A stretch of 28,140 bases of DNA. Source: Lachnospiraceae bacterium. Lineage in GTDB: Bacteria > Bacillota_A > Clostridia > Lachnospirales > Lachnospiraceae. Positions within the stretch are counted from its first letter, which is position 1. Each line of letters starts with the position of its first letter. The stretch lies in contig JAFRMI010000033.1 in assembly GCA_017430765.1 (NCBI GenBank), positions 1 through 28,140 of the forward strand, in the 5' to 3' direction. The position numbers were made by a program, and so were the translations under genes. This document shows positions 17,201-26,115 of the stretch, piece by piece. Under the pieces are notes generated by a model, which was not told where the DNA came from, did no database searches, and saw nothing but the letters and a program-made list of their open reading frames with translations.

Positions 17201-17975
17201 GGGACGCGTCCGCCTCCGCAGAAGGCATATACTGGGAAGGTCCGTCGGCTTCCTGCGCGAGGGAGATATTGAGACGCGCATAGCGAAGACCCTCCCGGAT
17301 CATCACGTCCGCTTCTTCCGTCATCTCCCGCATAAACGGTGCGCAAAGAAACTCTTCAACAGACGCCGCATCCGCCATCCCGGCCGCTTCCGCAAGAAAG
17401 CCTTCCGGGTCCGGGCCGCTGTCCGCGAGGGCGGAAAGCTTCATAACAGCCAGTTCAATCGGCCGCTCGGTCTTACCGGGCGCAAAGGTCTCCACCATCC
17501 TGTAAAATGCAGCCCTCCTGTCCGGATCCTCCTCCTCGTGAGCCTCTTCCATCACGGCGCGCACCGCGTCCTCCCGTATGAGGGCCGCCTCGCCCTCCTC
17601 CGCGACGGAGAATCCCGGTGCAAGATCAATCAGATGTCCGTAGTTCCGGAGGACATAAGTACAAAAGCCGTCGATTGTCGTAATTATGGCGCGGTGGACA
17701 CGGGTCAGCTGGCGTGCCAGGTGCTCATTTTCCGGATCGGCCCTCCGCGCGTCCAGAAGCGCCCGCGTAATCCTCTCGCGCATCTCTCCCGCGGCCGCCT
17801 TGGTGAATGTCACGATCAGAAGCTCATCGATCGAGACCGGATCTTCCGTATCCAGAATTCTCGAGAGGACGCGCGCGACAAGGACGGCGGTCTTTCCGCT
17901 TCCCGCCGCCGCACTTACGAGGACATTCGTGTTCCTCGTCTCTATCACACGCTGCTGTTCAGTGGTCCAGTTCAT
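14268..17975 (-). CDS. addA: ATP-dependent helicase/nuclease subunit A (AddA)
   Basis: A 1235-residue UvrD-like (SF1A) helicase fused to a RecB-type nuclease; with AddB it resects double-strand breaks and loads recombination. Walker A AAAGSGKT is at 22-29, the Walker B segment DEYQDSN is intact, helicase motifs such as SVGDVKQSIYSFRQARP and YVALTRAEQK are present, and the nuclease core VDYKTDR is at 1183-1189. Length matches the family (about 1200-1250). The ATG at 17975 lies within the 3' end of addB (17-nt overlap) and is preceded by AGGAGAG, implying translational coupling and equal subunit synthesis. Confidence 0.98.
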   Translation of the reverse strand: MNWTTEQQRVIETRNTNVLVSAAAGSGKTAVLVARVLSRILDTEDPVSIDELLIVTFTKAAAGEMRERITRALLDARRADPENEHLARQLTRVHRAIITTIDGFCTYVLRNYGHLIDLAPGFSVAEEGEAALIREDAVRAVMEEAHEEEDPDRRAAFYRMVETFAPGKTERPIELAVMKLSALADSGPDPEGFLAEAAGMADAASVEEFLCAPFMREMTEEADVMIREGLRYARLNISLAQEADGPSQYMPSAEADASLFGDLLDTADYEERYRILSAFKPVRLSGKKNPAANPDKQDRFKEFRAKLDGIRKALAEEYYQMPAEDAFFAVRMSREPLLTLLTLTRRFREKYREAKERRSRLDFGDLEHCALAVLRKENGERTYAARELSGLFREVMIDEYQDSNYLQEAILTAVSRIPDGEGNYFSVGDVKQSIYSFRQARPDLFMGKYDLYARDPSQGLRIDLHKNFRSRCGVTDAVNGIFSQIMMRSVGGIDYDESAFLHPGASYPDFEECGAELLLICRSGGADGEEIAKNRAKELEARGIGLRIRELIRSGVVYDRESESIRPVRYGDIVILLRTMSGWAETFVRTLEEMGIPAVSTAKSGYFTAMEVLQTLDYLTVLDNPVQDIPFAAALAGPYGNFSAEELAKIRGADLAVSVSGSTERRDVSMYEAARAYAACADERTDAYLKEKLETFFETFDRFRADMRDMPIGELIYSVLMETGFYDYAAALPGGAQRCTNLMMLIDKAAEYERTSYIGLYNFIRYIENMKSKSQDFGEISAAGEMGNAVQICSIHRSKGLEYPVVFVSGLAKTFNFTDSRSEILMHPVLGIASNYTDTERRVKMPTLTRNAISRRMRRDTVGEELRILYVALTRAEQKIIMTGCISEKDEAYQKDLLLPDREATLPAAYIERVRDALSWVLPAVWRMNRKAVRGGRKEPVPMRFIMPPDLLAGETRDAVRRDTQLKELYSLEENLVYDAGMREILRERFSYVYPRHAEVQIPVEVSISEIKRMHMEGAEEAEEWPKSTEAEPLYPPAEDTVPVPAFYRKQPVPDENASMKGTERGKVYHRVMELLHFSELPPEDSLLPDAVGLAVKEMTASGKLTEEEASAVRMEDIVRFVKSPLGRRIQKAEAAGTLRREQPFVLSVPAGRIREDWPMEETVYVQGMIDAFFEEGGGIILVDYKTDRVRSGEELRERYGIQLTSYAEALRRVTEMEVTETLIWSFGLGRAVEL

Positions 17976-20900
17976 CGCTCTCCTCTTCCATCTTCAGAAA
18001 CAGCGTTTCCTGATCCATCTCCGTGATCTTCCGGTATCCATAGCCGGGAATCTTCTCATCAAAGCCGCAGACCGACCGGTAGGGACAGTAGGTACAGGCT
18101 GTCTCCTGTTTGTACTCGTAGGGATTAATGCGAACAGATCCACCTGCGATCAGGTGGCCCGCACGTGCGGCATTCCGCATTGTTCGGCCGATCAGCATGG
18201 CGAACTCCTCCTCCGTCAGCACCTTGGAAGCCGCTTTATAATCTCCGTCCTTCTTGAATTCGACGGGGATTACATCCGATTTGTTCCCCGCTGCCAAAGC
18301 GCGGTCATAATGCGCAAGCGCGGTGCGGTCTTTCAGGAAAAATCCGGATCCCTTGAGTTCTCTCAAAATTCTGCTGTCCGTATCCTCGCTGCTCTCATCG
18401 CGGATGTATTTGACAACCGGGTCCTGCACCCGGTAGTACATAACACCCGCCGGCACGGGATGCCCCCCCCTGGCTCTGACCGCTTCCATCGCGGAGCGGA
18501 GGTAAAGCAGGAGCTGCATCTGCAGTCCGTGATAGACGCTGACAAGGTCGAACGTCTTCGCTCCTGTCTTGTAGTCGGTCACCCCTACATATGTCACCGC
18601 GCCGTCTTCGCTGAGATCCACGCGGTCAATCCTGCCGGTAAGCAGCATGCGCATGCCGCCCTGCAGGGGCATCTCCGTCCACATATCCGAGAGCATCTCG
18701 CGAAAAGCGGCCTCCGCCTGAAAAGAGGTAAAATCCCCCGCGGAAATCTGTTTCCCAACCGCCCAGGCCGTTGTTCTCAGAAGTCTCTCCATCCTGCGGA
18801 TCTCGTAGCGGTTCCGCGCCCCGTCATAGAGGAGTGCCGAACCGGATCTGCCAAGCGCTTCCCTGATACTCTCCTTTGTGATCTCCGAAACCTTCTCCCC
18901 GCCGGAGGCAAGGTCCTCCCAGGTCACTTTGCGAAGCCCTGCCGCGCGGGCGATATACTCAAGCGAAGCGTGCAGGATGGAACCCAGGTCCAGTCCCGTA
19001 AACGTGTATTCCGGCCGCTCTTTAAGCCGCAGTCCGTACGACAGGAAATGGGCAAACTCGCACCCGAAGAACAGTTCCAGGCGCGATGCGGACCCCGCGA
19101 CTGTATCTCCGTAAAGAATCCGCACAGCGTCCGCGCTGATCGGGTCGTCCTGCTTCTTCACGCCCGCCGCGCGGAGGAGATGATGGATCCTCTCCTGATA
19201 AAGCGGATGATGGGAAAAATAGGAAAATAGTTCCAGATACGCTGGTTCGAAGGGTTTTGTTCCGATCTCGCGAAGTCCCTCGGCGACAAGGGCGATCCCC
19301 ATTTCCGGCCGTTCTACAAGCCCCGTGAGCTCCTTCGGCCTGTTCTCCGCCCGCAGATCCGGAAACATGCTGCAGACCGTATGGATCAAAGACGCGGGCC
19401 TTTGGACTCCTCCGGACGAATCCGTCACGGAGTAAGAAAACACCAGTTTCTCAGAGGGTTTCGCCAGCGTGAGGTACAGATAAAAGCGGCTGATGCTGAG
19501 CTGTTCCCGGGCTGCGGGACGAAGGGAGATCCCGGCATCCCCGAGCGTGTTCCGGTCACTTTGGGTGAGGATTCCCCCCTCTTTTGGGGGCCTGGGTATC
19601 TTGCCCTCATTGACGCCCGCAAAAAACAGGACCTTCACACCGGAGATTCTGGAACGCTCCATATCACAGACCCGTACCTGATCATTTCCGGGAGGGATGA
19701 TCGCCACGCGCGCCTCCGCAAATCCCGCCTCGAGAAGCGCGCGGTAGTCACGCATGGAGATTCTCTCATCTGCAAGCGCAGACACCAGTTTATCCAAGAA
19801 TTGTATGACATACGGGTATACCTGCGCATACTCCCGCGCGAGGTCCGCCCGCCCCGTCTCTTTGAAATATTCCTCCCGCGCGCGCAGTTTCTCCCCGGCT
19901 CGGCTGCGGACGCAGAATTCGTAGAGTGCCGTCGTCTTCTCAAGTACGGTGCTCCCGCGCGAGGCAAAAGCGTCCGCAAGCGGATCGATCAGCGCAAGGA
20001 TCTCCTCCCGGACCGCATTAAGAGCCGGCAGTTCTCCCTGATCTTCCCCCCGGTAGTGGTGGATAAACGGCTGTCTCCAGCGCTTTTTTCCGCGCACGCC
20101 CGCTGCCATGGCATAGTTCTCCAGGCGCCAGATCATCTCTTCATCCAGATCCGTCATGCCGCTTTTCAGCATGCGGAACATCCCGGATATGGAATAATCT
20201 TCGCTCACACACTCGAGAGCCGCGCGGAGGTATTCCATAAACGGGTTCAGGATCAAACTTCTCTTCTCATCTATAAAACAGGGTATCCCATTTGCCGGAA
20301 AGATCTGCCGGGCCAGATTGCCGTACGCTTCCAGATCTCCTGTCACTACCGCGATGTCGCGGTAGCGCAGTCCCTCCGTCCTGACGAGCCGGCAGATCTC
20401 CCGCGCGATAAACGTCGTCTCCTCACGCGGATCCCGCGCGGCGTAGATCCGGACAGCCCCGCCCTGCCCGCCGCGGTATATACGGTCCTCCTCCGGCCGC
20501 ACCGGGCGGAATATGTTGGCGGCAAGATGGGCGAGTGCCGGAGAGGCGCCGTGCCTCGTCAGCGGGGAACTGGCAAGATACACCGGCTTCGCGACCTCTG
20601 TCCCCGTCTTCCCTGCCAGATGCAGGATCCCCTGCGCCATCTCACAGCTCATGGCGAACAGATCGTCGCTGCCCGGCTTTTCAAAGGGGTTTTGGTCCGC
20701 ATCCACCGCGCAGGTCAGGTGGAACTCCCCTGCCGCTCTCATAAGGTTCTCCAGAAGGTGCATCTGAAGGGGGGTGAACCCCGTAAATCCGTCAAAGCCG
20801 ATCACACTGCCCCGTAGCAGTTCCGACTGGCCGGCCAGTTCCGCAAGCCGCTCCGGTATCTCCTCCGCCGTCATATGGTGCTTCTCCCGGAGTTTCTCCA

Positions 20901-21393
20901 GAAATGCATCCAATATAAGGGACAGATCCCCAAGTTTCCTCGTAAGCGGAGATTCCTCCGGAAGATCCCGGGAAACCAGCACATCCGGTGATACACCGTA
21001 CAGCATAAATTCAGAGACCATCGCCTTCATTTCAGCCAGATGGTCGGGTCTTTGCAGTGTTTTTCCGAACCAGCGGAATTCGTCGCGCTTCTCAAGAGCC
21101 ACCTTCTCAAGAAGAAAGGTTTTTCCGATCTCCTCCAGCATTGACTCCCTTCTGAACCCAGTTTCCGCGAACACGCGGTAAGCCAGGCGGCTGATGCTGA
21201 GGACCTCTATGTTCAGAATCCCTTTTCTCGGATGGAGGGAGACCAGTTCTCTTTGCGTCTCCATCGTCGACTGCTCAGGTACAACAATGAGGAAGCGCTT
21301 TCGCGGCTCCCTCATGGATTCCTGAATAAAAGTTGTAAGGAGGCGTCTGGTCTTTCCTGATCCGGTGCCTCCGAAATAAAAATGCAGCGACAT
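17959..21393 (-). CDS. addB: ATP-dependent helicase/deoxyribonuclease subunit B (AddB)
   Basis: A 1144-residue partner of AddA. An N-terminal Walker A (GGTGSGKT, about 8-15) is followed by an inactive helicase-like body that in studied AddB proteins scans for Chi. The C-terminal nuclease has D926, D940 and K942 (VTDYKTG). Four cysteines, C778 and C1100/C1103/C1109, match the 4Fe-4S cluster that staples the AddB nuclease domain. The start has only a weak AGAGAG site. It is 70 nt downstream of asnS without an obvious terminator or promoter between, so read-through from asnS is possible. Confidence 0.97.
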   Translation of the reverse strand: MSLHFYFGGTGSGKTRRLLTTFIQESMREPRKRFLIVVPEQSTMETQRELVSLHPRKGILNIEVLSISRLAYRVFAETGFRRESMLEEIGKTFLLEKVALEKRDEFRWFGKTLQRPDHLAEMKAMVSEFMLYGVSPDVLVSRDLPEESPLTRKLGDLSLILDAFLEKLREKHHMTAEEIPERLAELAGQSELLRGSVIGFDGFTGFTPLQMHLLENLMRAAGEFHLTCAVDADQNPFEKPGSDDLFAMSCEMAQGILHLAGKTGTEVAKPVYLASSPLTRHGASPALAHLAANIFRPVRPEEDRIYRGGQGGAVRIYAARDPREETTFIAREICRLVRTEGLRYRDIAVVTGDLEAYGNLARQIFPANGIPCFIDEKRSLILNPFMEYLRAALECVSEDYSISGMFRMLKSGMTDLDEEMIWRLENYAMAAGVRGKKRWRQPFIHHYRGEDQGELPALNAVREEILALIDPLADAFASRGSTVLEKTTALYEFCVRSRAGEKLRAREEYFKETGRADLAREYAQVYPYVIQFLDKLVSALADERISMRDYRALLEAGFAEARVAIIPPGNDQVRVCDMERSRISGVKVLFFAGVNEGKIPRPPKEGGILTQSDRNTLGDAGISLRPAAREQLSISRFYLYLTLAKPSEKLVFSYSVTDSSGGVQRPASLIHTVCSMFPDLRAENRPKELTGLVERPEMGIALVAEGLREIGTKPFEPAYLELFSYFSHHPLYQERIHHLLRAAGVKKQDDPISADAVRILYGDTVAGSASRLELFFGCEFAHFLSYGLRLKERPEYTFTGLDLGSILHASLEYIARAAGLRKVTWEDLASGGEKVSEITKESIREALGRSGSALLYDGARNRYEIRRMERLLRTTAWAVGKQISAGDFTSFQAEAAFREMLSDMWTEMPLQGGMRMLLTGRIDRVDLSEDGAVTYVGVTDYKTGAKTFDLVSVYHGLQMQLLLYLRSAMEAVRARGGHPVPAGVMYYRVQDPVVKYIRDESSEDTDSRILRELKGSGFFLKDRTALAHYDRALAAGNKSDVIPVEFKKDGDYKAASKVLTEEEFAMLIGRTMRNAARAGHLIAGGSVRINPYEYKQETACTYCPYRSVCGFDEKIPGYGYRKITEMDQETLFLKMEEESDELDH

Positions 21394-21463
21394 AGGCAGC
21401 TCTCTTTAATTGTGTTCTGTCTAATGCTTTCTGCTACGGTATCTTCCTGTAAATAATAGCTGC

Positions 21464-22858
21464 TTATAGTTCGCAGTTGCCCACGGTGCGCGGGAACGGC
21501 AGGACGTCGCGGATATTCTGGATGCCGGTGAGATACATCACGCATCTCTCAAAGCCAAGACCGAAGCCGGCATGTCGGGTGGTGCCGTATTTTCTGAGAT
21601 CCAGATAGAAGCCGTACTGGTCAAGATCCATGCCCAGCTCCTTCATACGGGTGACAAGCTTTTCGTAGTCATCCTCTCTCTGGCTTCCCCCGATGATCTC
21701 CCCGATGCCCGGCACAAGGCAGTCCATCGCGGCGACCGTCTTCCCATCGTCGTTCTGCTTCATATAGAAGGCCTTGCATTCCTTCGGATAGTTGATCACA
21801 AATACCGGTTTCCTGAAGATCTTTTCCGTCAGATAGCGCTCATGCTCGGTCTGAAGCTCGGCGCCCCAGACGGGCTCGTATTCGAAGTTCTCCCCGGACT
21901 TCTGCAGAAGGTCGATCGCTTCTGTATAGGTCACGCGCGCAAAATCCGAAGAGGCGACGTGCTCCAGCCTCTCAAGCAGCCCCTTGTCGACAAAGCTGTT
22001 GAAGAAGCGCAGCTCTTCCGGCGCCTGCTCCATGACATAGCGGATGATATATTTCAGCATATCCTCCGCCAGATCCATATCATCCGCGAGATCAGCAAAT
22101 GCGAACTCCGGTTCAATCATCCAGAACTCGGACGCATGGCGCGCCGTGTTGGAGTTCTCCGCCCTGAATGTAGGTCCGAATGTATAAATGTTGCGGAAGG
22201 CCTGCGCGAAAGTCTCTCCGTTCAGCTGGCCGGATACGGTGAGGTTCGTCGGTTTCCCGTAAAAATCACAGGAGTAGTCGATTCCGCCGTCCTCCGTTCT
22301 GGGGAGGTTCATGAGGTCGAGCGTCGTTACCTGGAACATTTCCCCGGCGCCCTCCGCATCGGAGCCCGTGATGATGGGGGTATGCACATATACAAACCCT
22401 CTCTCCTGGAAAAACTGATGAATGGCAAATGCAGCCAGTGAGCGCACCCTGAACACCGCCTGGAACGTGTTGGTCCTCGGACGCAGGTGCGGAAGTGTGC
22501 GGAGATACTCCATCGTATGCCGCTTTTTCTGCATCGGATAGTCCGGTGTGGAGTCGCCCTCGACGGCGACGCTCTCCGCCTGGATCTCGAACGGCTGCTT
22601 CGCCTCCGGCGTCGCGACAAGCGTGCCCGTGACGATCACGGCCGCGCCTACGTTCAGGCGGGAGATCTCCTGGAAATTGCTCATTGTATCGTGAATCACA
22701 ACCTGAAGCGTATTAAAATACGTGCCGTCATGAAGCACCACAAACCCGAAGGCCTTCGAGCCGCGGATGCTGCGGACCCAGCCGCCGACACTGATCTTCC
22801 GGTCAATATAAGCTTTCTGATCTTTATAAATCTCTCTTACAGTCACAAGTTTCTGCAT
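21464..22858 (-). CDS. asnS: Asparaginyl-tRNA synthetase
   Basis: A 464-residue class IIb aminoacyl-tRNA synthetase that charges tRNA-Asn with asparagine. An N-terminal OB-fold anticodon-binding domain (about 1-110, with [20 protein letters not shown]) precedes the catalytic domain. Motif 2 is [25 protein letters not shown] and motif 3 is [15 protein letters not shown] near the C-terminus, with the typical ending [15 protein letters not shown]. Length is exactly that of the bacterial family. The start at 22858 is chosen over an ATG five codons earlier because GGAG is 7-8 nt upstream. I see no T-box in the leader, which is short. Confidence 0.98.
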   Translation of the reverse strand: MQKLVTVREIYKDQKAYIDRKISVGGWVRSIRGSKAFGFVVLHDGTYFNTLQVVIHDTMSNFQEISRLNVGAAVIVTGTLVATPEAKQPFEIQAESVAVEGDSTPDYPMQKKRHTMEYLRTLPHLRPRTNTFQAVFRVRSLAAFAIHQFFQERGFVYVHTPIITGSDAEGAGEMFQVTTLDLMNLPRTEDGGIDYSCDFYGKPTNLTVSGQLNGETFAQAFRNIYTFGPTFRAENSNTARHASEFWMIEPEFAFADLADDMDLAEDMLKYIIRYVMEQAPEELRFFNSFVDKGLLERLEHVASSDFARVTYTEAIDLLQKSGENFEYEPVWGAELQTEHERYLTEKIFRKPVFVINYPKECKAFYMKQNDDGKTVAAMDCLVPGIGEIIGGSQREDDYEKLVTRMKELGMDLDQYGFYLDLRKYGTTRHAGFGLGFERCVMYLTGIQNIRDVLPFPRTVGNCEL

Positions 22859-22895
22859 AAAGGCACTCCTCATTAGATGTAATCAGTATCCGTTT

Positions 22896-22901
22896 ATTGT
22901 A
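22896..22901 (-). promoter_or_regulatory. Candidate extended -10 promoter of asnS
   Basis: On the minus strand TGGTACAAT gives TG-N-TACAAT with no good -35 box. Just upstream is a small dyad ACTTTCCGAAAGT. The leader to the ATG would be about 32 nt. Confidence 0.45.
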
Positions 22902-23004
22902 CCACGACTTTCGGAAAGTTCCTACCGCGATTTTTTTGACGCAATATGCTTTGTGGAATTTATTCTTGCATATGTTTGGGCTGATTATGCATGAATAAAG
23001 CATA

Positions 23005-23638
23005 CAGCCCCCGCGCCCTGCGGGTGCGGGGGCCAGCTCAAGACTGACGCTGGAACATGCCCCCTTCCGCCTCTCTAATGGACTTCCACGGGGGCTGATC
23101 CTGTTCAAACCAAACATTCGGCCCCCGTGCCCTGCAGGCGCGGGGGCCAGATCAAGGCTGACGCTGCATCGAGCCCCGATTCAGCCCTTTTTCAGACTTC
23201 CGCGGGGGCTGATCCTGCGCAAACCAAGCATGCAGCCCCCGCGCCCTGCGGGTGCGGGGGCCAGATCAAGGCAGACGCTGGATAAAGCCCCCTTCCGCCT
23301 CTCTAAAGTGCTTCCGCGGGGGCTGAACTTGCGCGATCCAAGCATACAGCCCCCGCGCCCTGCGTGTGCGGAGGCCAGATCAAGGCTGACGCTGGATCAA
23401 GCCCCCTTCCGCCTCTCTAAAGTGCTTCCGCGGGGGCTGAACTTTCATGATCCAAGCATACAGCCCCCGCGCCCTGCGTGTGCGGGGGCCAGATCAAGGC
23501 TGAAGCAGCATCGGGCCCCCTTCCGCCCCTCTAAAGTGCATCCGCGGGGGCTGAACTTGCACGCACCAAGCATACAGCCCCCACGCCCTGTGGGCGCGGG
23601 GGCCAGATCAAGGCTGACGCTGCATTGAGCCCACAGAA
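23005..23638. repeat. 114-nt tandem repeat array with GC-rich hairpins, 5.5 copies
   Basis: Units begin at 23005, 23119, 23233, 23347, 23461 and 23575, each exactly 114 nt apart; the last is about half length. Each unit has hairpin A, a 12-bp GC stem (left arm GCCCCCGCGCCC, loop TGC) with G-U or mismatch changes between copies, and hairpin B, AGCCCCC pairing with GGGGGCT across about 26 nt. The stretch 22859-23642 between asnS and the radical SAM gene holds only this array and the asnS promoter. Because 114 is a multiple of three, one plus-strand frame stays open throughout, giving a 38-residue Pro/Arg-rich repeat, but it has no ribosome site and is not called a gene. The array starts 5 nt beyond the radical SAM stop, so transcripts of that gene probably end in it. 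Confidence 0.92.
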
Positions 23639-23642
23639 GACC

Positions 23643-24599
23643 TCAGATAAGTCCGCTCCCATCAAACCGCGGCACAAAACTTTGTTCCGCAGCCTTTCCT
23701 TCCTGAAAAAAGCCGTCCTCAATACCAATTTCCAGAGCATACTCCAGAAGGCGACCGTATTCCCGCCGGGTCACGCGCCGCGACAGAAGCGGATCATCTC
23801 GGACAGCGGGCATCGGTGTATATTGATTCATTACACTTATAAGAATCCTCTCACCAAACGTCTCATGAAGCCACTTAAGTATCTTCTTCGAATCACTGAC
23901 ATGTCCCGGAAGAAGCATATGACGCACAATCACGCCTCGGGTCATGATCCCTTCTCCGTTATATTCCCGGCCACCGCAGATCCTGACCATCTCACGGATG
24001 GCAGCCTTTGCCGCATCCGGGTAATCCGGCGCCCCGGAATAGGCTTTCGCAATCGACGGATCCATATACTTAAAGTCTGGCAGCCATATATCCACTAGTC
24101 CTTCCAGCATCTTCAGAGAAGAAACCGATTCATATCCACTGCTGTTGTAAACAACAGGTATCGACAATCCCTGCCTTTTCGCATCCGTCAAAGCATTACT
24201 GACCTGGGGTATAAAATGGCACGCCGTCACGAGATTAATGTTTGCAGCCCCCTTCGCTTCAAGGCGCAAAAAAACATCCGCCAGCTGCTCTTCCGTAAGA
24301 GAGACACGCTCTCCTTCCACCCCGGCATTGTCCCCTTCACGCCTCGAAAGTACATAATTCTGGCAGAAAATGCACCCAAGCGAGCACCCCGAGAAAAACA
24401 CCGCACCCGACCCGTTCTTACCCGTAAGGCAGGGTTCTTCCCATTGATGCAGCCACGCGAGCCCGGCCCGGATTTTGGCTGTTTCCCCGCATCGCCCTGT
24501 TTCCCCTTCCATGCGGTTGACTCCGCATGCTCTCGGACACAGAGTACAATGCATAAGATAAAGATCTTCCTCTATGGCACGGTCTGTGTTTTCTGTCAT
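23643..24599 (-). CDS. PflX-like radical SAM protein (COG1313 type)
   Basis: A 318-residue radical S-adenosylmethionine enzyme of uncertain substrate. C72, C76 and C79 (GCSLGCIFCQNY) bind the SAM-cleaving 4Fe-4S cluster. An N-terminal cysteine set, C18, C21, C25 and C37 in HCTLCPRACGVNR, is typical of the PflX/COG1313 group and may hold a further metal site. It resembles activases of glycyl-radical enzymes, but no glycyl-radical partner is in the window. The ATG at 24599 follows GGGAGGG by 11 nt; an alternative GTG ten codons upstream has no site. It is a single gene between a terminator-bearing repeat and the 114-nt array. Confidence 0.87.
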   Translation of the reverse strand: MTENTDRAIEEDLYLMHCTLCPRACGVNRMEGETGRCGETAKIRAGLAWLHQWEEPCLTGKNGSGAVFFSGCSLGCIFCQNYVLSRREGDNAGVEGERVSLTEEQLADVFLRLEAKGAANINLVTACHFIPQVSNALTDAKRQGLSIPVVYNSSGYESVSSLKMLEGLVDIWLPDFKYMDPSIAKAYSGAPDYPDAAKAAIREMVRICGGREYNGEGIMTRGVIVRHMLLPGHVSDSKKILKWLHETFGERILISVMNQYTPMPAVRDDPLLSRRVTRREYGRLLEYALEIGIEDGFFQEGKAAEQSFVPRFDGSGLI

Positions 24600-24640
24600 G
24601 ATTCGTCGTCCCTCCCGGACCCCCTGCACCCATGATGCTT

Positions 24641-24670
24641 ATGAAACAGGAGTCTGTTCATGTGTGTCAA
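24641..24670 (-). promoter_or_regulatory. Candidate promoter of the radical SAM gene
   Basis: Minus-strand TTGACA (24670-24665) and TTTCAT (24646-24641) are 18 nt apart, immediately downstream of the hairpin terminator of the dehydrogenase gene. Confidence 0.5.
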
Positions 24671-24677
24671 AACATGA

Positions 24678-24708
24678 AAAACTGCAGATCAAAATGACCT
24701 GCAGTTTT
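24678..24708 (-). terminator. Hairpin terminator downstream of the dehydrogenase gene
   Basis: AAAACTGCAG (24678-24687) and CTGCAGTTTT (24699-24708) are perfect complements with an 11-nt loop; A-tracts and T-tracts on both sides make it usable in either direction. A weaker version of the same hairpin lies in the second 82-nt copy, at about 24762-24791. Confidence 0.75.
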
Positions 24709-24844
24709 CCTTACAATCTCTGCAGGCCGTCTCAGACAACCCGGTTCTTCTCTTCCCCTGCAACTGCAGATCAAAATGACCTGCAACTTTCTTTACAATC
24801 TCTGCAGGCCGTCTCAGACAACCCGGTTTTTCTCTTTCCCTGCA
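24681..24844. repeat. 82-nt tandem duplication overlapping the dehydrogenase 3' end
   Basis: Copies at 24681-24762 and 24763-24844 differ at only a handful of bases. The right copy contains the last codons and the stop (24814-24816) of the dehydrogenase gene plus the following hairpin; the left copy is therefore a duplicated gene tail and terminator outside the gene. Confidence 0.93.
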
Positions 24845-25770
24845 AGGAATGCCTTAATATTCTCATATGTTATGTCAACGTCTCTCTGCCGTGCCTCCAC
24901 ATACGCCCACGCATTGTGCGGCGTAATGATCAGCTTCCCCGCATCTTTGATTTCCGCAAGCGGATTGTCCGCAGCGATCGGCTCGCGCGCGAGGACATCC
25001 AATGCAGCTCCGGCAATCTTTCCGTTCTTAAGTGCCTCCGCGAGCGCATCCTGATCAACCACACCGCCGCGCGCAACATTGATGAGGTATGCACTCTCCT
25101 TCATCATGCCAAATGCATCCCTTCCGAACAAATTTCTTGTCAGATCACTCAGTGGGCAGTGCAGGGATATTATGTCCGACTGCCGGCAGAGTTCTTCAAA
25201 CGAAACTCTTTCATATTCCGTGCATTTACTCTTGCCGGTAGGGGAGAAGAAGATCACTTTGCAGCCAAAAGCGGACGCAGCTTTGGCAACCCCACACCCG
25301 ATTTCGCCCATTCCGACAATACCCCAGGTCTTTTCGGCGATTTCCTGCATCGGCACGTCAAAACTTGAAAAATCAGCCTGCTTCCCGTATTCTCCTCCTT
25401 CTACAAAATGGTAATAATGAATAAGGTTCCCCATAAGGCCAAGGCCGATCATAAAGGTGTGCTGCACTACCGCAGTCGTCGAGTAATGGCCAGCATTGGC
25501 CACAGCAATCCCATGCTCTTTGCAGTACGCGATGTCGACATTGTCATACCCGGTCGCCATCACACAGATCAGCTTGAGGTTCGGTGCTTTGCTGAGAGTA
25601 TAGCGGTCCAGAATGGTTTTATTGATGAGCAGAATGTCCGCATCCTTAATTCGCTCGATCGTCTTGCTCTGATCAAAGGAGGGGTAGGAGACCACCTCAC
25701 CGAAATCCTTATAGCAGTCCGTATCGATATCAAGTCCCATCGTATTTCTTTCAAGGTGTACAATACGCAT
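24814..25770 (-). CDS. D-2-hydroxyacid dehydrogenase (NAD-dependent)
   Basis: A 318-residue oxidoreductase of the D-isomer-specific 2-hydroxyacid dehydrogenase family, interconverting a 2-oxoacid and its D-2-hydroxyacid with NAD(P)H in the cytoplasm. The Rossmann motif GMGEIG is at 153-158; the catalytic triad R234 (ARGG), E263 (REP) and H285 (TPHNAW) is complete. The overall form is closest to glycerate dehydrogenase/hydroxypyruvate reductase, but lactate or other substrates are possible. GGGGGA precedes the ATG. The gene has an unusually long predicted leader made of 34-nt repeats behind a strong promoter, and its last codons lie inside an 82-nt duplication. Confidence 0.92.
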   Translation of the reverse strand: MRIVHLERNTMGLDIDTDCYKDFGEVVSYPSFDQSKTIERIKDADILLINKTILDRYTLSKAPNLKLICVMATGYDNVDIAYCKEHGIAVANAGHYSTTAVVQHTFMIGLGLMGNLIHYYHFVEGGEYGKQADFSSFDVPMQEIAEKTWGIVGMGEIGCGVAKAASAFGCKVIFFSPTGKSKCTEYERVSFEELCRQSDIISLHCPLSDLTRNLFGRDAFGMMKESAYLINVARGGVVDQDALAEALKNGKIAGAALDVLAREPIAADNPLAEIKDAGKLIITPHNAWAYVEARQRDVDITYENIKAFLAGKEKNRVV

Positions 25771-25790
25771 ATATGATCCCCCGTTTTAAT

Positions 25791-26059
25791 AGATGAAAAA
25801 CTATTCATTTCACCGCTCTGACAGATGAAAGCAGCAATTCATCCCATCGCTATGGCAGATGAAAACAGCAATTCAGCCCACCGCTTTGACGGATGAAAAC
25901 AGGAATTCAGCTCACCGTCTTGACAGATGAAAACAGCAATTTATCCCACCGCTTTCACAGATGAAAACAGCAATTCAGCTCGCCGTCTTGACAGACGAAA
26001 ACAGCAATTCAGCTCGCCGTCTTGACAGATGAAGCCAGGATTTATCCAACCGCCTGAAG
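25791..26059. repeat. 34-nt tandem repeat array, 8 units, in the dehydrogenase leader
   Basis: Units start at 25791 (32 nt), 25823, 25857, 25891, 25925, 25959, 25993 and 26027 (33 nt). The consensus begins AGATGAAAACAGCAATTCAG and ends CCGYYTTGAC. Units 6 and 7 differ at one base; the outer units are most diverged, as expected for an array growing from its middle. There are no spacers, so this is not CRISPR. The 34-nt period is not a multiple of three and no frame is open. Together with the 68-nt array it fills the 800-nt gap 25771-26568, which holds no gene. Confidence 0.93.
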
Positions 26060-26115
26060 AAGATAGAATAATATCTGCTGAGTCAGGACATGGATTCTGT
26101 TTCTTAGTCCGACTT

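Noticed and set aside
22859..22990. T-box riboswitch upstream of asnS
   Set aside because: The leader from the best promoter is only about 32 nt and no T-box core sequence or terminator/antiterminator pair is visible.
23230..23628. Plus-strand 132-codon frame of 38-residue Pro/Arg repeats in the 114-nt array
   Set aside because: No ribosome site or promoter; the frame is open because the period is a multiple of three and the units are near-identical. Better explained as a structural DNA/RNA repeat.
25791..26059. Possible CRISPR array (about 34-nt repeats)
   Set aside because: The units are directly adjacent without unique spacers and drift gradually in sequence; no cas genes are present.
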